Source of the DNA: Desulfurococcaceae archaeon | GTDB lineage: Archaea > Thermoproteota > Thermoprotei_A > Sulfolobales > Desulfurococcaceae | NCBI GenBank assembly: GCA_023269825.1 | Contig: JAGDWI010000001.1 | Location: 554,492-618,491, forward strand | DNA: 64,000 bases | Reading direction: 5' to 3' | In this document: piece by piece, positions 24,884 through 33,821 of the stretch | Position numbering within the stretch: the stretch's first letter is position 1 | Layout of the letters: each line of letters begins with the position of its first letter | Notes under the pieces: generated by a model | Told to the model about the DNA's origin: nothing | The model's database searches: none | Seen by the model: the letters and a program-made list of their open reading frames with translations, nothing else | Made by a program: the position numbers and the translations under genes

Positions 24884-25087
24884 TATGAAATGAAATAGAA
24901 CACTTTAAAACCTCATTTAGAGCTGGTACATCACGCACCTCAGATTATCCGCTGTTAATCATCGGAAACATGGCCGGGTTGAATGCGTCAACAATCATCA
25001 CGAGTCAGGCCGCCCGTCGACTCCATCCCCGGCTACTATACTAGTATTAAATCGAGATTATTATAAATTAGCATGGAGGAACCAGCT

Positions 25088-25900
25088 ATGAGGAGAATGA
25101 TTGTACTTTTAACTGATTACGGTTACAGAGACCCGTATGTGGGGGTAGTTAAAGGAGTCATTAAATCAATTAACCCCGAAGTAGAAGTCATTGATTTAAC
25201 TCATGGAGTCGAGAGACACAATGTACTAGAAGCAGCTGTAATACTAGCTGTTTCAGCGAGGTATTTCCCAAAGAACACTATTTTCATGGTAGTAGTGGAT
25301 CCCGGGGTGGGTGGCTCCAGGAGAGCAATCCTATTGGAGACAAGTAACTATATCCTCCTCGGACCCGACAATGGTTGCTTAACGCTACTAGCGGAACTAG
25401 ATGGAGTTAAACGAGTAATAGATATATCTAACTCCAAGTACAAGTTACCTGAGGTCTCACATACCTTCCATGGTAGAGATATATTTGCACCCGTGGCCGC
25501 ATGGATTAGTCGAGGAGTACCAGTTGAGGAAACAGGCGTAGAGATAGACTACAGTGAAATAGTTAAATTAAAGATCGAGAGACCATTAGTGAACCCTGAG
25601 AACAAGGCCATTAAGGCTTCAATTCTGTACATAGATGTATTCGGGAACATTATGACTAATGCTAGCAGCATCGATGTATCGAAATTGAATCCATCACATG
25701 GTTCAAGAATACTAGTTGAAGCGAACTCATCTAAACACATATGCGTCTTTGAAGCAAGCTTCAGCAGAGTACCAGAATATGAACTAGCATGCTACATTAA
25801 CTCCTGGGGTTACCTAGAAGTAGCTGTTAATAAGGGCAACGCTGCGGAATTACTTAGAGTTAAGCAAGGAGATACTTTAACCATGAAAATACTGAGTTAA
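25088..25900 (+). CDS. S-adenosyl-L-methionine hydrolase (adenosine-forming), DUF62 family
   Basis: About 270 residues. Family motifs are clear: LLTDYGYRDPYVGVVKG at the start, VVVDPGVG, GPDNGCLT, HTFHGRDIFAPVAAW, and YIDVFGNIMTN beginning the C-terminal barrel. Archaeal members use water to split SAM into adenosine and methionine. They are related to the fluorinase and chlorinase enzymes but lack the halide loop. ATG 25088 follows GGAGG by eight bases; ATG 25073 would include that motif and is less likely. TATA-like stretches precede at 25044-25052 and 25060-25068. Confidence 0.88.
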   Translation: MRRMIVLLTDYGYRDPYVGVVKGVIKSINPEVEVIDLTHGVERHNVLEAAVILAVSARYFPKNTIFMVVVDPGVGGSRRAILLETSNYILLGPDNGCLTLLAELDGVKRVIDISNSKYKLPEVSHTFHGRDIFAPVAAWISRGVPVEETGVEIDYSEIVKLKIERPLVNPENKAIKASILYIDVFGNIMTNASSIDVSKLNPSHGSRILVEANSSKHICVFEASFSRVPEYELACYINSWGYLEVAVNKGNAAELLRVKQGDTLTMKILS

Positions 25901-25914
25901 CTAATGGGTGAAAG

Positions 25915-26487
25915 CTACGTGCTCGTAAACATTGATAAAACAATCCACGCTCCAATGGCGATCATAACTAGTGCCGCGTACTTCTTCACTTTAACCCACT
26001 CTAATCTACTACTCGCAACTTTAGCTATTGTTAAACCAACAGTGTTCGCTAAAGCGTAACCAATGACTCCCCCTATTAGAACAACTAATGGGTAACCGTA
26101 GAGAATAGTTGATGAAAAAACAGCTAACTGCGTTTTATCACCCATCTCCGATAATAAAACCGCTAGGAAGCAAGCAGTTAACCCTACTCTTCTAACTCCA
26201 GTGTCTTCTCCGTTGCTACTGATGAGCATCCATATACCTATAACAATGAATAACGCAGCGGCCAGTAACTGGATAATGCTTAGATCAACTATTTGTCTAA
26301 CAGCGTAACCAACTCCAACCGCTAAAACATTAGCTAGTGTAAAACCACAAATTGAAGCCACAAACACCGCTATAAACCGCTGAGTTTGAACAGCAAATAT
26401 AGCTGTGGATAGCATTGTCTTATCTCCGAGTTCAGCTATGAAAACCAGTGCTATCGTTGTAACCAAAGTGTAAATAACATTATTCAA
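25915..26487 (-). CDS. GDT1/TMEM165 (UPF0016) family cation transporter
   Basis: A 190-residue protein with six to seven membrane spans and two copies of the family motif E-x-G-D-K-T: AELGDKTMLSTAIF near residue 20 and SEMGDKTQLAVFSS near residue 112. Relatives transport Mn2+ or Ca2+ in exchange for protons. The gene lies tail-to-tail with the SAM hydrolase gene. A palindromic TATA element (TTATATAA near 26553-26560) is placed to drive it from about 45 bp upstream. Confidence 0.88.
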   Translation of the reverse strand: MNNVIYTLVTTIALVFIAELGDKTMLSTAIFAVQTQRFIAVFVASICGFTLANVLAVGVGYAVRQIVDLSIIQLLAAALFIVIGIWMLISSNGEDTGVRRVGLTACFLAVLLSEMGDKTQLAVFSSTILYGYPLVVLIGGVIGYALANTVGLTIAKVASSRLEWVKVKKYAALVMIAIGAWIVLSMFTST

Positions 26488-26767
26488 CCCTAGACCCCGC
26501 TCACATGATGCCCTCTCAATTCAGGTAACCATGTTTAGTTAACTCTCCTAACCTTTATATAACAATTGATCCTCTGGCTCTCATGCACGAGGAAAAGAAG
26601 TGAAGTATGGTGAATGCTTTGAGGTAATTGATGCTGGTCAATACGGGAAATAATCAATACTGTTTAATCTCTCATACATCATCTCTCATACTATTAGTAT
26701 GTAACTACATATATATCCCTGTTAAGGAATCTATCAAATCAATAATGGGTTTTAACCGGTGATCTGA

Positions 26768-27748
26768 TTGAAAATAGGTATTTATGGTTTTGGATCAATT
26801 GGTAGACTCCTAGCTAAGGTTTCAATGCGGAGAGGACATGAATTATTATCCGTTGTAGATGTCGATGAGAGTATTTTAGGGAAAGATGCTGGTGAATTAA
26901 TTGGTGTAGGGAAACTCGGTGTCCCCGTGACGAAGAATGTTGAATCACTCGCTGAAGCAGATGTAGTTTTACACGCTACTAGCTCATACTTAGATAAAGT
27001 TTACTCGCAGTTAACCTCAATCATTGAACTAGGAGTCAACGTTGTTTCAACTTGTGAAACACTCGCATACCCTTACTACAGGTACCCTGTTTTAGCTAGG
27101 AGAATAAGTGAACTAGCTGAATCCATGGGAGTAGTTGTCGTGGGAACAGGCATTAACCCGGGTTTCATATTTGATGCTTTACTAGTAGCATTATCCTCAA
27201 CTGTTCCAAGAGTCAAGAGAATAAGGGCCACTAGGAGCCTCGATGCAGCTAAGAGGAGAGAGTCTTTTAGGAGGAAAATAGGCGTTGGCGAAAACCCTGA
27301 ACTAGTTAGAGAGAAACTAGCTCGAGGAGAGATAACTGGGCACGTTGGCTACGCTGAATCAGTTTACTTAGTTGGTTATGCAGGAGACCTCGAGTTCACG
27401 CGCGTAGTTGAGAAACAGGATCCTTTACCAGCCGAGGAAACCGCTGAATCATCAGGTGTTCGAGTAAGTAGAGGATTAAATAGGGGGATCACTGGTTACG
27501 GTGCAGGATACGTTGATGATAGAGAAGTCATCAGAGTAGAGTTCCACGCGTACGTGGGAGCACCAGAGTACGAGGAAGTAGTTGTTGAGGGAGAAGACTA
27601 TACTGTTATGTGGAGAAGCACTGGAACACCCGGAGACCTTGGAACAGCTTCAGTAGTTCTAAGCGTAGCTGAGAAAACAATGCACATGGCTCCTGGTTTA
27701 AGATTAATGACTGAGCTACTACCATTCAAGTTAAAGTTCGCGGTGTAG
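26768..27748 (+). CDS. 2,4-diaminopentanoate dehydrogenase-like NAD(P)-dependent oxidoreductase
   Basis: A 326-residue protein with an N-terminal Rossmann fold (GIYGFGSIGRLLAK, then VVDVDE) of the dihydrodipicolinate-reductase superfamily. The segments VVGTGINPGFIFDALLVALS and RSLDAAKRRESFRRKIGVG match the 2,4-diaminopentanoate dehydrogenase (Ord) family of clostridial ornithine fermentation. The other genes of that pathway (oraS, oraE, ortAB) are not here, so the true substrate may be another amino-oxo acid. The gene lies 3 bp upstream of a class III aminotransferase, which suggests a shared pathway. The TTG start follows GGTGATC. Confidence 0.72.
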   Translation: MKIGIYGFGSIGRLLAKVSMRRGHELLSVVDVDESILGKDAGELIGVGKLGVPVTKNVESLAEADVVLHATSSYLDKVYSQLTSIIELGVNVVSTCETLAYPYYRYPVLARRISELAESMGVVVVGTGINPGFIFDALLVALSSTVPRVKRIRATRSLDAAKRRESFRRKIGVGENPELVREKLARGEITGHVGYAESVYLVGYAGDLEFTRVVEKQDPLPAEETAESSGVRVSRGLNRGITGYGAGYVDDREVIRVEFHAYVGAPEYEEVVVEGEDYTVMWRSTGTPGDLGTASVVLSVAEKTMHMAPGLRLMTELLPFKLKFAV

Positions 27749-27751
27749 ATT

Positions 27752-29107
27752 TTGCTCAGCGTGGACGCTAAGCTAGTAGATTACAGTAAGAAACTGGAAT
27801 CAGAGTATAGAGCTAAAACTAGGAGGAGCATGGAGTTATATGAGAAATCCGTAAACCTACTCCCAGCTGGTGTAACCTACTCCCTAAGGTACTTTCACCC
27901 ATACCCATTATACATTGTGAGAGCTAAGGGTACGAGAGTATGGGATATAGATGGAAATGAGTACATTGACTTATGGATGGGCCACGGAGCACACTTACTT
28001 GGACACATACCCGAGGTCGTGTTGAAAGCTGTTAGAGAAGCATTAGAGTATGGGACACACTTCGGGTTCGAGCACCCATATGTAGTAGAGTACGTTGACC
28101 TCTTAACTAGAATAATCCCTGGTCTCGAAGAACTAAGGTTCACTAACAGTGGGACAGAAGCAAACATGTACGCTGTTAGACTCGCTAGAGCATATACGCG
28201 TAGAAAATACATCCTGAAAATAGAGGGTGGTTGGCATGGTAGCTATGACTCATTACACATAGCAGTGAAAAACTTCAACGGTAAACCAGAATCCGCGGGC
28301 ATACCTGATGATTACGCTAAGTACACTCTCACAGCTCCATTCAACGACGTTAACGCAGTGGATGAAAAACTCAGGAAACACGATGTAGCGGCAGTAATCA
28401 TTGAACCAGTCATGGGCGCCGCGGGATGCATTGAGCCAGATAAAAACTACTTAAGCGAAATCAGGAGAATCGTTGATGAACACGGGTCACTACTAGTATT
28501 CGATGAAGTCATAACCGGGTTCAGGCTCTCGCCTGGAGGCGCGCAAGAATATTATGGCGTGAAAGCAGACATAGTTGTACTAGGCAAAGCACTGAGTGGG
28601 GGAGTGGGAAGTATAGGAGGGTTCGGAGGTAGAAGAGATATCATGGAGTTATTGAATCACCTTAAACAAAGCGAAGCAGTATTCCATGGTGGAACATACA
28701 CTGGTAACCTACTAGCTGTTTCAGCTGGATACGCTCTAGTAAAATACCTTGCATCAAATAGAGGCCTCTACACTGAGTCGAACAGTAACTGGGATTACTT
28801 CAGGAGGAGAATAGGGGAAACATGCAGTGAGCTACTCATTAACTGCTGGCCAACTGGTGCAGGCACATTAACAGGAGTACACTTCACTAGGAGGAAGCCG
28901 AGAAATGCTAGAGAAGCAGAAGAGTACAAGTGGAGTAAACTAGTCGAGAAAACGCTTCACTTATATAGTAGAGTAAACGGTATACTATACATGTCTGAGA
29001 CCCATGTCCACTATCTACCATCACTAGTACATAGTAAACGGGAAATAATGCAACTCCTTGAAACACTCACTGCTTTCCTAGAGGATCTACAGAGGATCAC
29101 GCGTTGA
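27752..29107 (+). CDS. Class III PLP-dependent aminotransferase (GSA-aminomutase-like)
   Basis: A 451-residue fold-type I aminotransferase. The PLP pocket is visible: FTNSGTEANMYAVRLARAYT, GWHGSYD, VIIEPVMG, FDEVITGFRLSPGG, and the Schiff-base lysine in VLGKALSGGVGSIGGFGG. Overall it resembles glutamate-1-semialdehyde 2,1-aminomutase, but related archaeal enzymes are amino-acid racemases or omega-aminotransferases. The adjacent dehydrogenase argues for amino-acid metabolism and not tetrapyrrole synthesis. It is co-transcribed with that gene (3 bp gap). Confidence 0.8.
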   Translation: MLSVDAKLVDYSKKLESEYRAKTRRSMELYEKSVNLLPAGVTYSLRYFHPYPLYIVRAKGTRVWDIDGNEYIDLWMGHGAHLLGHIPEVVLKAVREALEYGTHFGFEHPYVVEYVDLLTRIIPGLEELRFTNSGTEANMYAVRLARAYTRRKYILKIEGGWHGSYDSLHIAVKNFNGKPESAGIPDDYAKYTLTAPFNDVNAVDEKLRKHDVAAVIIEPVMGAAGCIEPDKNYLSEIRRIVDEHGSLLVFDEVITGFRLSPGGAQEYYGVKADIVVLGKALSGGVGSIGGFGGRRDIMELLNHLKQSEAVFHGGTYTGNLLAVSAGYALVKYLASNRGLYTESNSNWDYFRRRIGETCSELLINCWPTGAGTLTGVHFTRRKPRNAREAEEYKWSKLVEKTLHLYSRVNGILYMSETHVHYLPSLVHSKREIMQLLETLTAFLEDLQRITR

Positions 29108-29133
29108 AAAACTTATTTACTCATCAACTCGTT

Positions 29134-30639
29134 TTAATCAATTTTCTTCACCCATTTGAATAAGCCATGTGCTTTAGGTTTCCCATGTTCCCTCACGCGC
29201 TCTTTCTCCTTAACCTCTGGTTTCTTATCTTCACCAGCTTCCTCATCAGCCAGCTGCTCAACTAGTTCCTTAAATCTATCTCTAACTGGTTCATACACTT
29301 TCTCGTAGAATAACCTTTGATCCCTCAACGTGGTCTCAGGGAATCTCGCGAGATACTTTAACGCTGCCTCCCATGCAACCTCGTATGGTATAACTTGGTT
29401 TATCTTGGATGCAATGTTCCTATCGTAGTCTCCAGGTGATTGTTCTCTATCACCAATCATGAAGAATCCTCTCGGTGAAACATATGCTTCCTCTCCCGCT
29501 ACTTCAACCAGCTTCCTCTCATTCTCCGGTATTGGTGGCCCCGTCGAGTACAGGGTGATCTTCTTTGGGACGTATCCTTTACCGTAGTGTTTAGCCCACG
29601 CGTAGAAAATAGCTCTATTTAACCCGAATGATTTAGCTTTCTCCATATCCCCTGTTAACAAGTAGTATCTTGCAGCTTGAAGCAAGCCCATGACTTGGAA
29701 TCTCCCAATTAGTTGAGGTTTCTCATTCCCTTGTTTAGCCTCAATACTCTTGGACATAGCTTGAACAACTACTCTCCCAGCGGATCCACCCTTAGATAAT
29801 AACCTTGATTTCCTCTCACTCACAGTTTTGAGTGCTTTCAAAGCGAGTTCATCTGCTTCACCCTCCTTGAATCTCCTCCAATTACTCCTATGCCTAGGAT
29901 TACTTGGATCAGCCCATGAAGGGTTAAATGAAGCAACATCATCTAGGTCAAAGAACACTACTACTAAATCTCTTCTCCTATGGAGAGATAGCGGGGCCGT
30001 GAAAACTCTCTTAGGGTCAACGAGGTTCTCTACTTTTAAGACGCCGCCTGATTCCCTCGTTAACTGCTCTAATTTATCAGCTGTATTTCTGAGAACATAG
30101 TCTGCAACCGCGTAAGCCACGTCTAACGGGTGGTTCCGGGACAGTAGCTCCTGTGAGAAAGCTCTCTCATGTAATCTAACGTGTGCTCCTTCACCGCTCC
30201 AAGCAATGTAGGTGCTCTCCGAGACTCCTTCGCTCTCCAAGTACTCTGCTATTACCTCAGCAGCTCTCAACGCGTACTCCCATTTCTCGAACACTGTGTC
30301 TATATCCCAGAACACAGTAGTGTAAACTACGTTGTCTGCTTTATCAACCAGACTGGAATCCGAGAGATCTCTGTATAAGTTGATCGTAGCGTAGATTGTT
30401 CTAGCATTCAACCTCCCATATCTCCTAAAAACACTAGCTACATCTCTCTCAGTATTGAAGACAAGGGGTTTGCCTCCAGTATACCTAATAAACACTCTTT
30501 TATCCCCGTAGGATCCTTCAACAGCTATCCACCTACTCTTACAGTACTCGGCGATCTCTTGTCTAACTTGTAGCTTCGAGTAGTGATCCTCAATAATCCC
30601 CGTAGATACCCCTGCAACGTAATCAAACATGGTAGGCAT
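29134..30639 (-). CDS. Archaeo-eukaryotic primase (PriS-like) superfamily protein
   Basis: About 501 residues. The central region carries the signature elements of the AEP fold. A metal-binding D-x-D pair lies in VFWDIDTV (near residue 112). SGEGAHVRLH (near 148) resembles the SGxxGxH nucleotide-binding motif. A later LVDPKRVFTAPLSLHRRRDL resembles the DxxVTxDxxxLxRxPxSLH block. The C-terminal 70 residues are charged and probably disordered (EEAGEDKKPEVKEKERVREH). I chose ATG 30639, about 25 bp after a CATATTT promoter-like element; TTG 30663 and ATG 30630 are alternatives. No PriL partner or replication gene is adjacent. A polymerase or primase activity is inferred only. Confidence 0.65.
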   Translation of the reverse strand: MPTMFDYVAGVSTGIIEDHYSKLQVRQEIAEYCKSRWIAVEGSYGDKRVFIRYTGGKPLVFNTERDVASVFRRYGRLNARTIYATINLYRDLSDSSLVDKADNVVYTTVFWDIDTVFEKWEYALRAAEVIAEYLESEGVSESTYIAWSGEGAHVRLHERAFSQELLSRNHPLDVAYAVADYVLRNTADKLEQLTRESGGVLKVENLVDPKRVFTAPLSLHRRRDLVVVFFDLDDVASFNPSWADPSNPRHRSNWRRFKEGEADELALKALKTVSERKSRLLSKGGSAGRVVVQAMSKSIEAKQGNEKPQLIGRFQVMGLLQAARYYLLTGDMEKAKSFGLNRAIFYAWAKHYGKGYVPKKITLYSTGPPIPENERKLVEVAGEEAYVSPRGFFMIGDREQSPGDYDRNIASKINQVIPYEVAWEAALKYLARFPETTLRDQRLFYEKVYEPVRDRFKELVEQLADEEAGEDKKPEVKEKERVREHGKPKAHGLFKWVKKID

Positions 30640-30810
30640 TAAAACGCTGAGTCCGCTGATCAAATATGCTAGTGATCAGTGGAACCACTTCACTGGGTTA
30701 GATCAAGTGCCACCAGTATAATATATTATGAATATAAACCAAGACCAATCAACAATAAAACAGTAGAGGGTAATTAAACCAGTTAAACACATTGAATCAG
30801 CTGGTTTAAT

Positions 30811-31770
30811 ATGAAGGGGTTAATTATAGCTGGTTACGGTGGTCACGCAGGGTACTCATACGCTGTAGCATACGAGTTAGCGAGGAAAGGAGTTAAACTA
30901 GATGTCTTATTGCCGAAGGGGTACGATTACCTAGCTAAGAGATTCGAGAAGCTGGGAGAAGTACAATACATGACTCTACCGCGTAAACCACTTGAGCCGC
31001 TCCATAAGGGTTTACACAGGTGGCTTAAAGCATTTATTGAGTCACTTAGACTACTGAGTAGAGAATACGATTTCGTTTTCAGCGGGGGCTCGAATTTCTC
31101 AGTGCCAGCTAGTTACACGTTGAAGCTACTTAAGCATATTAAACTATACACTGTTGAAGCAGCGGATCACGTCTACACGAAGAGCAAAGCCGTGAACGCA
31201 CTAAGCAAAATACGTGCAGTAGTCTTCCTTCAATGGGAGGAACAGAGGAAAATGTACCCTGAAGGAATCTTAGTGGGCCCAGTATATGAACCAGCAATAT
31301 ATGAACCATGGGATGGAGGCTACGTCCTAGTTACAACTGGTACAACGGGGGCCAAGGAACTATTCGATGCATTTATCGAGTTAGACGTTGAGAAAGCAGT
31401 GGTGAAAACAAGCAACGTGAACCCTGAACCATATATTAAGAGGAAGCCAAACTGGGTTTTCTACAAGTACGTGGAGGACATGGATAAACTCATAGCTGGA
31501 GCATCAGTAGTAGTGACTCACCCTGGGGTAACAGCGTTAACAGCTAGGTTAGCCTACGGTAAACCAGTTGTAGTAGTATACACTGAGACGCACGCCAAGC
31601 AGTTCACATTAAGCGAAGTCAAAGTCTTCGCTGAGAAAATAAACGCTGTTTTCCTCGAGAAAGTAAACCCGAGGAAACTAGAAGACAGCATATTGAAAGC
31701 CAGGAAACTAAGTAAACCAGTTTACCCAAATGGCGCAGTTGAAATAGCGAGAATACTTGCATCCCAATAA
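30811..31770 (+). CDS. Alg14-Alg13-like fused GlcNAc transferase (Agl24-like)
   Basis: A 319-residue GT28-type glycosyltransferase. The N-terminal half begins with a GYGGHAGYSYAVAYEL motif, as in Alg14 and MurG N-domains. The C-terminal half has YVLVTTGTTGAKELFDAF and VVVTHPGVTALTARLAYGKP, as in Alg13 and MurG C-domains that bind UDP-GlcNAc. In Sulfolobus the related Agl24 adds GlcNAc to the lipid carrier for N-glycosylation. No transmembrane helix is obvious, so membrane association may be peripheral. A polytopic GT-C-like protein is encoded next on the same strand. The family call is good; the exact sugar is inferred. Confidence 0.78.
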   Translation: MKGLIIAGYGGHAGYSYAVAYELARKGVKLDVLLPKGYDYLAKRFEKLGEVQYMTLPRKPLEPLHKGLHRWLKAFIESLRLLSREYDFVFSGGSNFSVPASYTLKLLKHIKLYTVEAADHVYTKSKAVNALSKIRAVVFLQWEEQRKMYPEGILVGPVYEPAIYEPWDGGYVLVTTGTTGAKELFDAFIELDVEKAVVKTSNVNPEPYIKRKPNWVFYKYVEDMDKLIAGASVVVTHPGVTALTARLAYGKPVVVVYTETHAKQFTLSEVKVFAEKINAVFLEKVNPRKLEDSILKARKLSKPVYPNGAVEIARILASQ

Positions 31771-31985
31771 AAACCAATATTCTCCCAGGACTAATTCCAC
31801 GCCTAAAACAGTACTTACGAGTTGCAGAATCACACCACTAACTACAAGAACCATTAAGGGTTCATAAAAACAAATAGAAGACATGGTTTTTATTTACTTA
31901 GCGTAATTAATTCTTTAAGGAAAACATAATAACAGTATTCCACCACATTATGAATCAACAGTAATTATCCAGTGAAGTGATTTAA

Positions 31986-33722
31986 ATGAGCCAAGAGGCC
32001 CCCACTGCACGGTTTAAAGAGTTGTTTTTCAAGATGAAAAACAACGTGAGACGTCTACGGCTTACTTCGAGTTACTTGGTTGGTATTATTTTATGCGTGT
32101 ACTTAACCACTGCTACTCTCTACATCTCTGCTCAAACCAGATTGGGTTTCTATCTCGTTGTTAGAAGAGTGTCAGTGTACACTATTGTACCTTTCGACGA
32201 GTTTTATATCATTGTTTTAGCAGCGTCATCTATGATTCTAGCTTTGAATACCCTGATTAAATGGAGATCTCTTAGCTGGAAAATGCGTGCACTATCTTTA
32301 GTGATCCTTCTCTCGTTCACCATGATGCTTGCGTCTTCAATCATCGCAAAGATAGCCTTATATTCTATTGGTTTAATCGCTGGAATATTACTTCTCTACA
32401 CATACGGTGATGTATATAAAGGGTTTACGTTTACATGGCTTGCTTTAATCATCCTATCATCGTCTTCACTAATCCTCGGAGTTATCGGGGTTAAATCAAC
32501 TACATTATTCAATACCCCTATTTACATCATCAGTGTTCTTCAACCTGTTTCAGTTTACTTATTACTCATTTCCCTATGTTTCTCAGCGATTACCTTGTTT
32601 CTTTCACTATTGAGAGCGAAGAGCGCATCGTTTGAAGCAGGAAATCCTAGAAGCGAGTATTACTACTTAATTATGGCTATGATTCTATCCATTATTCTAT
32701 ATGCTACACCTTACATTGTAGCCGTTAACCCTAGGGGGATGATTGCTACGACGGATATACTCGTCTATGTTGATTTACTGAATGAAATGATTAAGAGCAG
32801 TAACCCCCTCGAAGCAGCTTTAACGCTTAGATCAGGCGATAGGTTTCTCTACATGTTACTCATATATTACCTAATGAAATTCACGGGCCTTGACCCGTGG
32901 ACTATATCAACTATTAGTGGCTGGATGTGGGCGCCGTTTTTAACTTTCTCAACATGGTATATGACTAGACAACTATATGGATACAATGTGGCACGCCACG
33001 TTGCTTTTCTAACACCATTATCTACGCAGGCTTTCGGATTCATTTATGGCGGGTTTCAAGCTAATCACTTTAATTTAGCATTAATTTTTCTAGCAGTAGG
33101 GTTATTGAAGAGTGAAAAGTTTACTCGTCAGGTACTTGGTTCAATGTTGATTCTAGTATCTATTGGGGTTCACGCGTGGAGCTGGATACACATTGTTCCA
33201 GCTATTCTCTTATGGACTATAATGGAACTAGTTAAGAAAAAGAGCAGAGCGAATGCTCTCAGATTTCTAACATTGTCAACCGCGATCGCAGCTGCGTTAC
33301 TCTTTGTTTCAAGCACAGTGAAGTCTTACGAGTTCATAGTTGAACAAGCATTACTATTGGTATCAAAGTATACTTTGAATAAACCGTTAATGGAGAAGAT
33401 TAATGGAATATCTCTAGCACTTTCCATATATGTGTGGGGAGCACTATGTAATCCATTAATAAAGATAATGAGTATTGCTGGGCAAACACTTCGATTAAGC
33501 ATACGTGATCATAACCCATTAGATTACTTGTTTATAGCTACACTGATAGGGCTTTACGCTTTCTCACCGCAAATAGATATGATTTCAAGGTTGATCTTGG
33601 ATATACCGTTACACGTATTCGTGGGCCTCTTCCTGTCAAACTCCTCGAGAGAAACAAGAATCCTAGTTTACTCAACTCTAATATATAACAGTATATACCT
33701 GGCTATAAATGCTCCACCTTAG
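31986..33722 (+). CDS. Polytopic membrane protein, GT-C glycosyltransferase-like
   Basis: A 578-residue protein with about 12-13 hydrophobic segments and a charged cytoplasmic N-terminus. A polar loop after the sixth span (NPRGMIATTDILVYVDLLNE, followed by RSGDRFLYMLLIYYLM) and the later GVHAWSWIHIVPAILLW resemble GT-C fold glycosyltransferases, which use polyprenyl-linked sugars. The catalytic acidic residue cannot be assigned by eye. It follows the Alg13/14-like gene after 215 bp with its own TATA-like stretch, so it may belong to the same glycan pathway. It could equally be an uncharacterised membrane protein. Confidence 0.5.
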   Translation: MSQEAPTARFKELFFKMKNNVRRLRLTSSYLVGIILCVYLTTATLYISAQTRLGFYLVVRRVSVYTIVPFDEFYIIVLAASSMILALNTLIKWRSLSWKMRALSLVILLSFTMMLASSIIAKIALYSIGLIAGILLLYTYGDVYKGFTFTWLALIILSSSSLILGVIGVKSTTLFNTPIYIISVLQPVSVYLLLISLCFSAITLFLSLLRAKSASFEAGNPRSEYYYLIMAMILSIILYATPYIVAVNPRGMIATTDILVYVDLLNEMIKSSNPLEAALTLRSGDRFLYMLLIYYLMKFTGLDPWTISTISGWMWAPFLTFSTWYMTRQLYGYNVARHVAFLTPLSTQAFGFIYGGFQANHFNLALIFLAVGLLKSEKFTRQVLGSMLILVSIGVHAWSWIHIVPAILLWTIMELVKKKSRANALRFLTLSTAIAAALLFVSSTVKSYEFIVEQALLLVSKYTLNKPLMEKINGISLALSIYVWGALCNPLIKIMSIAGQTLRLSIRDHNPLDYLFIATLIGLYAFSPQIDMISRLILDIPLHVFVGLFLSNSSRETRILVYSTLIYNSIYLAINAPP

Positions 33723-33776
33723 CGTGATTGTTATCGTATCGTTCAACTAGGGGACCAGTGTTTTAAATGGAGAAAA

Positions 33777-33789
33777 TATTTATATATAT
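33777..33789 (+). promoter_or_regulatory. TATA box for the Thr-rich surface protein operon
   Basis: The sequence ATATTTATATATATC lies about 35-45 bp before the TTG start at 33822. The expected transcription start is near 33808, and GGTG at 33811-33814 then serves as ribosome-binding site. Confidence 0.5.
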
Positions 33790-33821
33790 CCTTGAACATA
33801 TAGTTAACGCGGTGTGTTCGA

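Noticed and set aside
27752-29107. Reading the class III aminotransferase as HemL (glutamate-1-semialdehyde aminomutase)
   Set aside because: The fold matches, but no tetrapyrrole genes are nearby and the gene is paired with an amino-acid dehydrogenase, so the specific assignment is not supported.
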